From: Sulfurimonas sp.
Lineage (GTDB): Bacteria > Campylobacterota > Campylobacteria > Campylobacterales > Sulfurimonadaceae
Assembly: GCA_027047745.1 (NCBI GenBank)
Contig: JALTUB010000078.1
Coordinates: 1 to 7,781 of the forward strand
Length of the DNA: 7,781 nt
Direction of reading: 5' to 3'
The notes under the pieces are model-generated. The model worked only from the letters and a program-made list of their open reading frames with translations. It made no database searches and was not told where the DNA came from. The position numbers were made by a program, and so were the translations under genes. Shown one piece after another: positions 1 through 5,385 of the stretch; the stretch's first letter is position 1, and the number at the start of each line of letters is the position of its first letter.

Positions 1-123
1 CTTGCCATTTTAAATGTATCTGAGATTAAAACACCAAAACTTTCAGGAAACCCTAGAAATGTTTATTTGTTGGGAGCTTATACTCTTGGTATAACAGCTA
101 TTTATGGCTTACAACTACTATAA
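1..123 (+). CDS. C-terminal end of an unidentified membrane protein (partial)
   Basis: The first 40 codons of the window are open in frame 1 and end with TAA at 121-123; the start lies outside the window. The last 20 or so residues (VYLLGAYTLGITAIYGLQLL) form one uninterrupted hydrophobic stretch, consistent with a C-terminal transmembrane helix, preceded by a short polar segment containing Lys and Arg. I do not recognise the family from this fragment. The gene converges on nifU, with only 32 bp between the two stop codons. That it is a real gene rather than a chance open frame rests on the membrane-helix pattern and on the intergenic hairpin placed just after its stop. Confidence 0.5.
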   Translation, partial: LAILNVSEIKTPKLSGNPRNVYLLGAYTLGITAIYGLQLL

Positions 124-160
124 AAAATAGTATAAATTCTGAAAAAATTCAGAATTTATA
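122..160 (-). terminator. Rho-independent terminator of nifS-nifU
   Basis: Arms at 131-143 (TATAAATTCTGAA) and 148-160 (TTCAGAATTTATA) pair perfectly over 13 bp around a 4-nt loop. Read on the minus strand, the stem is followed by CTATTTTTT (130 down to 122), the U-tract of an intrinsic terminator. On the plus strand no U-tract follows, so it serves nifU mainly. The stem is AU-rich, and it includes the nifU stop codon (156-158). Confidence 0.8.
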
Positions 161-1136
161 TAGGAAGAACTCTAATATTACTTGAGAGTTTCTCTTTAAG
201 AGTTGACTCAATCGCATAAAGTGTTCCTGTTGCAGATGAAGCACAACCATCACAAGCACCAAGATAACGGATATAAATGTCAATATAGCCATCATTTTTC
301 TTGATGTCGATAATCTCCATGTTACCACCATCCATGATAAGAAATTGTCTAACACTCTCATCGATGATAGCATCAACTGCTTTTATCTGTTGTACTAAAG
401 TCATCTCTTCAAAGTTTCCAGCACCCTCAGCATTTGCATCAGCGGCAGCTTTCATCTTCTCTTCATCCATCTCTTTGCGAGTATCAGCTAAAATATCTAC
501 TAGGTAATATTCACGAGCTTCATGACCACCTGGTTTTATACATGACTTACAAAAACCACCAGCTTTTGTGTAGTCTGTTATCTCTTCGATAGTGTGAAGG
601 TCGTTTAGTTTGATAACTTCTTGAAGTGTACCTAAGCTAACACGAGCACATTCACAAACGATGATCTCTTCTTCAAAACTTTCAGAATCAACACCCATGT
701 AAAGCCCTGCAGCTTTTTTGATAACATCATAAGCCATAACAGAACAGTGCATTTTTTGAGGTGGAACAGCAGGAACATCTGGAGTGTCACGAAGTGCTAA
801 CTCAACATCTATGTTAGTTATCTTAACAGCCTCTTTTACTGTTTTACCTATACAAAGTTCAGTCATAACATCAGACGATGCTATAGCTGTACCACAACCA
901 AAAGATTTAAACTTTGAGTTGATGATAGTATCAGTCTTAGGGTCTATTTCCCAGTAAAGACGAACAGCATCTCCACAAGATTCTGCACCAAAATCAGCAA
1001 CAATTAGTTTGTTACCTCTCTTTTCTACTTCACCCTCAAAAAGTTCACCTTGATGTTGTGGGTTATTCATTAGCGTTGTTACTTTATTTGAGTAGGCATC
1101 CCAAAGAGATTCGCCTAACATATCAGCCTTAGCCAT
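156..1136 (-). CDS. nifU: NifU, Fe-S cluster scaffold protein (three-domain)
   Basis: Cytoplasmic scaffold on which Fe-S clusters are built from sulfur supplied by NifS and then handed to apoproteins. All three domains of full-length NifU are present in 326 residues. The N-terminal IscU-like domain (about 8-145) has Cys54 (SCGD), Cys81 (FGCGTAIASS) and Cys131 (KMHCSVM). The central [2Fe-2S] BFD-like domain (about 157-215) has Cys161, Cys163, Cys196 and Cys199. The C-terminal NifU/Nfu domain (about 245-326) has Cys295 and Cys298 in GACDGCAS. A Lys/Glu/Ala-rich linker (about 218-242) joins the last two. The ATG is preceded on the minus strand by AAGGAG (1143-1148) six bases away. It lies 43 bp after nifS on the same strand, so the pair is probably one transcript ending at the hairpin at 122-160. 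In Campylobacterota this NIF pair is the housekeeping Fe-S system and does not by itself indicate nitrogen fixation. Confidence 0.96.
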   Translation of the reverse strand: MAKADMLGESLWDAYSNKVTTLMNNPQHQGELFEGEVEKRGNKLIVADFGAESCGDAVRLYWEIDPKTDTIINSKFKSFGCGTAIASSDVMTELCIGKTVKEAVKITNIDVELALRDTPDVPAVPPQKMHCSVMAYDVIKKAAGLYMGVDSESFEEEIIVCECARVSLGTLQEVIKLNDLHTIEEITDYTKAGGFCKSCIKPGGHEAREYYLVDILADTRKEMDEEKMKAAADANAEGAGNFEEMTLVQQIKAVDAIIDESVRQFLIMDGGNMEIIDIKKNDGYIDIYIRYLGACDGCASSATGTLYAIESTLKEKLSSNIRVLPI

Positions 1137-1179
1137 ATTATTCTCCTTAATTTTATTTTATTTCTTAGTTGCTAAGTTA

Positions 1180-2388
1180 TTAGTGAAGTTCACACTCTTG
1201 AACTTCGCCACCTTTTGTTGGTGCTTGTTTCGCAAATGAACTTGAGATGTTTCTTAGTCTAAATACTGCATCTTTAAAATGTTGTATTGTGTATTCAACC
1301 TCTTCATCAGTTGTAAATCTTGAAAGACTTAGTCTGATACCAGTGTGAGCTAGTTCGTTATCAGCTCCGATAGCTAACATGACAGTATTTGCTTCTAAAT
1401 CAGCAGAAGCACAAGCAGAACCTGTTGAAGCTCCTATTTGACCATTGTTTAAGTCCCAAAGCATACCTTCACCCTCAACACCTTTGATAGATATTAAGAT
1501 AGTGTTTGGAGTACGGTTTTCTCTGTTTCCTACTACAAATGTATCACTTAGTTTAACGATTTCATCTTCTAAATGGTCTCGTTTAGCACGGATAGATGCC
1601 ATTTTTTCTTCTATATTTGTTGTTGCTAGTTCAATAGCTTTTCCCATACCTACGATATATGGTACATTCAGAGTTCCAGAACGGCGACCACCCATCTGTT
1701 CTCCACCATGAAGTAGAGGAGTTAAGTCTTGAGAATCTTTGATGTAAAGAGCTCCGATACCTTTTGGTCCATGAAATTTATGAGCTGAGAAAGATATAAA
1801 GTCCACATGAACATCTTGTAAATCAACAGGGATTTTTCCTACTGCTTGAACAGCATCAGAGTGAAAACGAACACCTTTTTCTTTACAAATCTCACCAATC
1901 TCTTTGATAGGGTTTATCATACCAGTCTCATTTGACGCCCACATGATAGAAACAAGTGCTGTTTTTTCAGTTATAAATGATTTGACAGTATGAGCTTCTA
2001 CTACACCTTGGTCATTTACAGGAAGGTATGTAACTTTTACACCTTGCTCCTCTAACCATTTACAAGTAGAAAGCACAGATGGATGTTCTACTTCTGTAGT
2101 TACTATATGATTTTTGTCTCCATTTACAATATTGTCGTTAAAAACAGATTGTAAAACCCAGTTGTTTGATTCTGTAGCACAAGATGTAAATACTATATCA
2201 TCATTGTCACTTGCGTTTAGCCCTTTATATACTTGGTCTATCGCATGAGAAAGTGCAGGGTGTGGAGCAGTTCCAAACTTATGAAGGGAGTTAGGATTTC
2301 CATACATTTCACTAAAAAATGGTTGCATTGCTTCAACTACTTGTGGGTCACACATTGTAGTTGCATTATTATCTAAATAAACTTGCAT
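1180..2388 (-). CDS. nifS: NifS, cysteine desulfurase
   Basis: PLP-dependent class V aminotransferase-fold enzyme that takes sulfur from L-cysteine as a persulfide, giving alanine, and passes it to NifU. The 402-residue length fits NifS. The N-terminal YLDNNATT and GNPNSLHKFG segments are typical. His102 (EHPSV) and Asp178 with Gln181 (HSDAVQ) contact the cofactor, Lys204 in SAHKFHGPKG forms the Schiff base, and Cys326 in STGSACAS is the persulfide-carrying cysteine on the mobile loop. RLSLSRF (352-358) lies in the C-terminal domain. The tail (QECELH) is Cys- and His-containing. The start ATG has TAAGAGG (2394-2400) on the minus strand five bases upstream. It is the first gene of the nifS-nifU pair, with candidate operator repeats upstream at 2420-2473. 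Confidence 0.96.
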   Translation of the reverse strand: MQVYLDNNATTMCDPQVVEAMQPFFSEMYGNPNSLHKFGTAPHPALSHAIDQVYKGLNASDNDDIVFTSCATESNNWVLQSVFNDNIVNGDKNHIVTTEVEHPSVLSTCKWLEEQGVKVTYLPVNDQGVVEAHTVKSFITEKTALVSIMWASNETGMINPIKEIGEICKEKGVRFHSDAVQAVGKIPVDLQDVHVDFISFSAHKFHGPKGIGALYIKDSQDLTPLLHGGEQMGGRRSGTLNVPYIVGMGKAIELATTNIEEKMASIRAKRDHLEDEIVKLSDTFVVGNRENRTPNTILISIKGVEGEGMLWDLNNGQIGASTGSACASADLEANTVMLAIGADNELAHTGIRLSLSRFTTDEEVEYTIQHFKDAVFRLRNISSSFAKQAPTKGGEVQECELH

Positions 2389-2419
2389 TTTTACCTCTTA
2401 ATATTTTAAATTTTTAATT

Positions 2420-2436
2420 AAGACAAAATTTGTCTT
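2420..2436. promoter_or_regulatory. Palindromic operator candidate upstream of nifS
   Basis: AAGACAAA (2420-2427) and TTTGTCTT (2429-2436) are perfect inverted arms around a single A. The 8-1-8 symmetry suits a dimeric repressor. It lies 32-48 bp before the nifS start codon and would fall just downstream of a minus-strand -10 at 2451-2456, a position where binding would block transcription. The regulator is not identifiable from this sequence; Rrf2-type, Fur-type or another dimeric regulator are all possible. It could also be chance in AT-rich DNA, but the GAC/GTC core makes that less likely. Confidence 0.4.
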
Positions 2437-2449
2437 GTTTTGATTACGA

Positions 2450-2473
2450 CATAATAATAGCTTTGTTATTATG
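2450..2473 (-). promoter_or_regulatory. Putative nifS promoter with inverted repeat
   Basis: CATAATAA (2450-2457) and TTATTATG (2466-2473) are perfect 8-nt arms with an 8-nt spacer. On the minus strand the proximal arm contains TATTAT (2451-2456), one base from the TATAAT consensus, which would start transcription near 2444 and give an mRNA leader of about 55 nt. The promoter call is tentative; another TATTAT occurs at 2493-2498. Confidence 0.35.
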
Positions 2474-2527
2474 ATTTGCTTAAGTTAAACTGATAATATT
2501 TTTCCTTTAAGAAATAAAACAGTCTAA

Positions 2528-2749
2528 AAGAGTGATAATTGTGCAGTAGTAATAGCACAAAATATAATCACAGATATTAACTAAGATGTTGTGATAGGTC
2601 ATGAGCTTATCAAGATAGGTACAAGTATATATCCAAAAGATTCTGAAAATATTGATGAACTAATCAAATATGCAGATAAAATGATGTATATTTCTAAAGA
2701 AAATGGAAAAAATCAAGTAACACTATACAAGGAAGAAAGAAATGTGTAA
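2528..2749 (+). pseudogene. Decayed remnant of a GGDEF (diguanylate cyclase) domain
   Basis: The frame ending with TAA at 2747-2749 encodes the C-terminal part of a GGDEF domain. It has IGTSIYPKDS, matching the usual SIGISIYPKD strand, then DELIKYADKMMY and SKENGKNQ, matching the usual LIKNADKAMYxAKExGKN. An in-frame TAA lies at 2582-2584. Before it the same frame reads AVVIAQNIITDIN, which fits the helix preceding this strand in GGDEF domains. About four residues seem to be missing between GHELIKI and GTSIYP. The signature GGDEF loop and everything upstream are absent, so no cyclase activity is possible. The coordinates of the 5' edge are approximate. Its last 8 bases overlap the start of the next gene, whose ribosome binding site lies inside the remnant. 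Confidence 0.75.
2563..2568 (+). promoter_or_regulatory. Possible -10 box for the 2742 gene
   Basis: An exact TATAAT in the context AATATAATCAC closely resembles the leuC -10 context (GATATAATCGC at 5344-5354). A start near 2575 would give a leader of roughly 165 nt running through the GGDEF remnant to the 2742 gene. As the sequence is AT-rich and was once coding, this is only a candidate. Confidence 0.3.
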
Positions 2750-3245
2750 TTTTAACAAAGAAAATGAAGATACAAAGATGCTGATAAGTCTGTTTATGCA
2801 AAAAGCAGCACAAAATATAGGAGGAACTCATCATCTTTTATCTCTTATAGAAGCCATAAGAGCAAAAAAACCATCTCCTCTTATGATGAAAGAGTGTCAA
2901 ATAGCATCAAACAATAGTATTATAAAGTGGAACAAAAAGGTTTTTAAAGATAAGGTAGATGTACTAGAAGAGGTTTTAAGAGTTCATAAAAGTTCTGAAA
3001 ATCCAGACTTTAACATCTTAAATCATGAAAGTGCAAAAAAAAGAAAAGCGATACTAAATGCAGTAAAAACATTAGCCCCAATAGAGTTTGTAGCTACTCC
3101 ACAAAACCCTAATGACGGTGGTGGTTTTAGTTTTAAGGTCTTTGACACTCTAAAAGATGATACTGCGACACTCAACCCTATCTTTATAGCAATGTTTTTT
3201 TGTGGAGCAGAATTTACAAAAAAAGCATTAAAATATAAGGTTTAG
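2742..3245 (+). CDS. Conserved-looking hypothetical protein, 167 aa, cytoplasmic
   Basis: I do not recognise this protein. It has no signal peptide and no clear membrane span, so it is probably cytoplasmic, unlike the three exported proteins downstream. The N-terminal third is helical in character, with a His pair at 30-31 (GGTHHLLSLIEAIRAKK). The middle is Lys-rich and amphipathic (about 60-110). Then comes a Gly/Asn/Pro turn region (NPNDGGGF, 122-129) and a more hydrophobic C-terminus (LNPIFIAMFFCGAEF, 144-158). Cys occur at 2, 52 and 154 with no metal-binding spacing. The ATG is preceded by AAGGA (2729-2733) eight bases away, which supports this start despite the 8-bp overlap with the GGDEF remnant. 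A gap of 35 bp separates it from the peroxidase gene, so co-transcription is possible. Codon use and base composition match the neighbours. Confidence 0.75.
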   Translation: MCNFNKENEDTKMLISLFMQKAAQNIGGTHHLLSLIEAIRAKKPSPLMMKECQIASNNSIIKWNKKVFKDKVDVLEEVLRVHKSSENPDFNILNHESAKKRKAILNAVKTLAPIEFVATPQNPNDGGGFSFKVFDTLKDDTATLNPIFIAMFFCGAEFTKKALKYKV

Positions 3246-3280
3246 TAAAAGCAAGTGCAAATTAACACTAGGATAGAGAG

Positions 3281-4291
3281 ATGATCGTAAAAATAGGACT
3301 GAGTGCTTTACTTGTTTCAAGTGCACTTTTTGCAACAAGTGATATGAGCAAGTGGATACGACCACAAAAAGTGCCACAACCAAAGGATAATAAGCTTACA
3401 AAAGATAGGGTTAAGTTAGGAAAACTGCTCTATTTTGATAAACGATTGTCAAGCAGTGACGCTATATCGTGTGCAACTTGTCATAATCCAAAAAGAGGAT
3501 GGACAGATTTAGTTCCTGTATCAAAAGCTGTGGGAGCTGGAAGAGGTCCAAGAAATTCACCAACTATTTTAAATACGGCCTATCAAAATCGTCAATTTTG
3601 GGATGGCAGAGCAAGAACTTTGGAACAACAAGCACTAGGACCAATTAAAACTAATGTAGAGATGAATATGCCTTTAAAAGTTTTGATACCAAAATTGAAA
3701 AAAATTCATGGATATGTTGAGTTATTTAAAAAAGCATATCCAAAAGAAGGTGGTATCACAACAAAAACTCTTGCAAAAGCGATAGCATCGTTTGAGAGAA
3801 CTGTTGTTTCTACTACTTCACCGTTTGATAAATATGCTAAGGGTGATAAAAATGCCATCAGTAAAAAAGCAGAAGATGGATATAAACTATTTATAGGTAA
3901 AGCACATTGTTCAGATTGTCATGATAAATTTAACTTTACTGATGGAAGTTTTCATAATATTGGTTTAAATGATGGTGACTTAAAAGGTAAAGAGTTGGGT
4001 CGTTATAACTTGAAGCATAGAGCTGCTTGGTATGGAGTTTTTAAAACACCAACACTCAGAGATGTTACAAAATCAGGACCTTACTTTCATGATGGAAGTG
4101 TGAAAACCCTTACAGAAGCTGCAACTATTTGTGCAAGTGGTGGACGATATAAAAATGGTGTGAAAAATCTATCAACTTATATAGTAGATAGACATCTTAC
4201 TCAAACAGAGATTAGTCAGCTAGTCGCCTTTATGAAAACACTAACAGGTCCAGATATGAAACTTAAGATTCCAACAAAGTTTCCACAATAA
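3281..4291 (+). CDS. Di-heme cytochrome c peroxidase / MauG-family protein
   Basis: A periplasmic enzyme expected to reduce hydrogen peroxide to water with electrons from small c-type cytochromes or cupredoxins. It has 336 residues with an N-terminal signal peptide (hydrophobic 5-17, likely cleaved after ALFA at 18). Two haem-binding motifs are present: CATCH at 64-68 for the peroxidatic haem and CSDCH at 210-214 for the electron-transfer haem. Other family landmarks are LGKLLYFDKRLS (46-57), GWTD (73-76, the Trp between the haems), PRNSPTILNTAY (90-101), FWDGRARTLEQQALGP (106-121, with Glu115 the likely catalytic acid), FKTPTLRDV (254-262) and GPYFHDGSVKTL (266-277). Two departures stand out: Cys284 sits where the distal Met (or MauG Tyr) is expected, and the GHG-type distal His loop is reduced to AVGAGRG (83-89). 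ATG has AGGA at 3270-3273. It is the first gene of a tight redox cluster. Exact substrate is uncertain. Confidence 0.9.
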   Translation: MIVKIGLSALLVSSALFATSDMSKWIRPQKVPQPKDNKLTKDRVKLGKLLYFDKRLSSSDAISCATCHNPKRGWTDLVPVSKAVGAGRGPRNSPTILNTAYQNRQFWDGRARTLEQQALGPIKTNVEMNMPLKVLIPKLKKIHGYVELFKKAYPKEGGITTKTLAKAIASFERTVVSTTSPFDKYAKGDKNAISKKAEDGYKLFIGKAHCSDCHDKFNFTDGSFHNIGLNDGDLKGKELGRYNLKHRAAWYGVFKTPTLRDVTKSGPYFHDGSVKTLTEAATICASGGRYKNGVKNLSTYIVDRHLTQTEISQLVAFMKTLTGPDMKLKIPTKFPQ

Positions 4292-4307
4292 AAAAGAAGG
4301 ATAGAAG

Positions 4308-4622
4308 ATGAGAAAAATTGTAACGACATTGTTTATAGCAGCTGCATTGAGTGTAACGCTTAGTGCTAAAAACTGGGTAGTTAATCAAAAAGGGAAAACA
4401 TTTATCCCAAGTAAATTGACTGTTCATGTAGGAGATACTATTACATTTGATAACTCCGATCCTTTTGCTCATAATGCTTATACGGATGATGAAGCAAATG
4501 AGTTTGATGTTGGTATGCAACCAACAGGAAAAGTAACACATATGAAAGTAAAATCAAAAGAGTCTTTTAATGTTGAGTGTGTCATTCATCCAAATATGCT
4601 TTTAGAAGTTACAGTTAAGTAA
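4308..4622 (+). CDS. Periplasmic cupredoxin (plastocyanin/amicyanin-like)
   Basis: A small blue-copper electron carrier, 104 residues before processing. The signal peptide is 1-20 (positive MRK, hydrophobic core, cleavage after LSA). The mature part of about 84 residues fits a minimal plastocyanin-like fold. The copper ligands are His55 in DPFAHNAY, then Cys91, His94 and Met97 in ECVIHPNM. The Cys-x2-His-x2-Met spacing is that of amicyanin; pseudoazurin has a longer His-Met gap. An acidic patch, DDEANEFD (60-67), follows the first ligand and could form a docking face. A ribosome binding site AAGGA (4297-4301) lies six bases before the ATG and 17 bp from the end of the peroxidase gene. The next cytochrome gene starts immediately after its stop. 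Context suggests it passes electrons to, or from, the peroxidase; the direction is inference. Confidence 0.9.
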   Translation: MRKIVTTLFIAAALSVTLSAKNWVVNQKGKTFIPSKLTVHVGDTITFDNSDPFAHNAYTDDEANEFDVGMQPTGKVTHMKVKSKESFNVECVIHPNMLLEVTVK

Positions 4623-4625
4623 GTG

Positions 4626-5321
4626 ATGAAAAATCTTACTCGAATCCTCAGTGCTTTATTACTCTTTAGTCTAAATAGTTACGCATCTGATGATTTAGCA
4701 GAAGGAAAACGGTTATATAATGAAGCTTGTGTGAGTTGTCATGGTGTATCTGGAGAGACAAATGCAGATATGCAATTGACAGTTAAACCAAGAAAACTAA
4801 AAGATAGCATTCTTTCTTCTAGTCAAATGGCTAAAATTATTTCAGAAGGTGGGCGTGTATATGGTGCTCATTCTGATATTATGCCTGCATTTAAGTATGT
4901 GTATGAAAAAAAACAGATAGATAGTATCGCAGAGTATGTTTCACAAACTTTTAACACTAAGAGAGATGCAAAAATAAAAAAACTTTTATCGAAATCAGAT
5001 GCTAAAAAGCTTAATAAAAAGAAGATGGATAAGATTGGAAAGAAGATTTTTAAACGAAACTGTAGCCTTTGTCATGGCATTAAAGGTGATGGAAATAGTA
5101 TCTATGTTGAAGAGTCAAAAGCTAACAAAGAGTTTCTTTATCCTTACGATTTACGAAAAACAATATTGGGTGAAGACCAAATTTTTCTTATTGTGAAATT
5201 TGGTGCGCATTACTGGGGTGCAGACAAAGAAGATATGCCTTCATGGAAGAAAAAATATGATGATACAAAGCTACGCTCAGTAGCTAACTTTGTTAAAACA
5301 AAAATAGTAGGCACAGACTAA
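4626..5321 (+). CDS. Periplasmic cytochrome c with two class I domains
   Basis: An electron-transfer protein of 231 residues from the ATG at 4626; a GTG directly before it at 4623 would add one residue. The signal peptide ends near NSYA (17-20). The first domain (about 24-108) has CVSCH at 35-39 and a distal Met86 in DIMPAF. The second (about 134-231) has CSLCH at 146-150 and Met204 in EDMPSW. This tandem of mono-haem domains resembles cytochrome c4 or c553-type carriers. The linker at 111-144 is strikingly basic, with 16 Lys or Arg in 34 residues. There is no good Shine-Dalgarno, and the start codon is only 3 bp past the cupredoxin stop, so translation is probably coupled. It is the likely soluble partner that links the respiratory chain to the peroxidase or cupredoxin. 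No hairpin terminator is visible after the stop. Confidence 0.9.
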   Translation: MKNLTRILSALLLFSLNSYASDDLAEGKRLYNEACVSCHGVSGETNADMQLTVKPRKLKDSILSSSQMAKIISEGGRVYGAHSDIMPAFKYVYEKKQIDSIAEYVSQTFNTKRDAKIKKLLSKSDAKKLNKKKMDKIGKKIFKRNCSLCHGIKGDGNSIYVEESKANKEFLYPYDLRKTILGEDQIFLIVKFGAHYWGADKEDMPSWKKKYDDTKLRSVANFVKTKIVGTD

Positions 5322-5343
5322 AATTTCTTTTTAAATCTCTTAT

Positions 5344-5377
5344 GATATAATCGCACTATTAATTATATACTAAGAGG
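5344..5377 (+). promoter_or_regulatory. leuC promoter and ribosome binding site
   Basis: An exact TATAAT -10 box lies at 5346-5351 in GATATAATCGC. T-rich runs stand upstream (5324-5331 and 5335-5341) in place of a defined -35, the usual style of Campylobacterota sigma-70 promoters. Initiation near 5358 would leave a leader of about 28 nt containing AAGAGG (5372-5377), eight bases before the leuC ATG. This makes leuC transcription independent of the cytochrome cluster. Confidence 0.7.
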
Positions 5378-5385
5378 TTCTTTTT

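Larger units (their letters stand above)
2389..2527. other. Intergenic region upstream of nifS, control region
   Basis: This very AT-rich stretch has no supportable gene on either strand. It contains the nifS ribosome binding site, two inverted repeats (2420-2436 and 2450-2473) and minus-strand -10 candidates of TATTAT type at 2451-2456 and 2493-2498. It ends where similarity to a GGDEF domain can first be read on the plus strand. Confidence 0.6.

Noticed and set aside
149..376. Short minus-strand open frame at the nifU 3' end
   Set aside because: It overlaps nifU in another frame, whose family motifs are intact; the peptide has no recognisable features.
156..2388. nifS-nifU as evidence of a nitrogen fixation island
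   Set aside because: No nitrogenase or nif regulatory gene is present, and this NIF pair is the general Fe-S assembly system in Campylobacterota.
2539..2560. Inverted repeat TTGTGC / GCACAA with a 10-nt spacer, as operator or hairpin
   Set aside because: The arms are only 6 nt and they fall inside the GGDEF remnant, where the sequence is explained as former coding DNA.
3246..3280. A terminator or promoter between the 2742 gene and the peroxidase gene
   Set aside because: Only a 4-bp inverted match (AGTG/CACT) and no convincing -10 box can be seen in 35 bp; only the ribosome binding site is supported.
4263..4541. Minus-strand open frame of 92 codons opposite the cupredoxin gene
   Set aside because: It lies antisense to a gene with clear signal peptide and copper ligands, and has no ribosome binding site that I can see.
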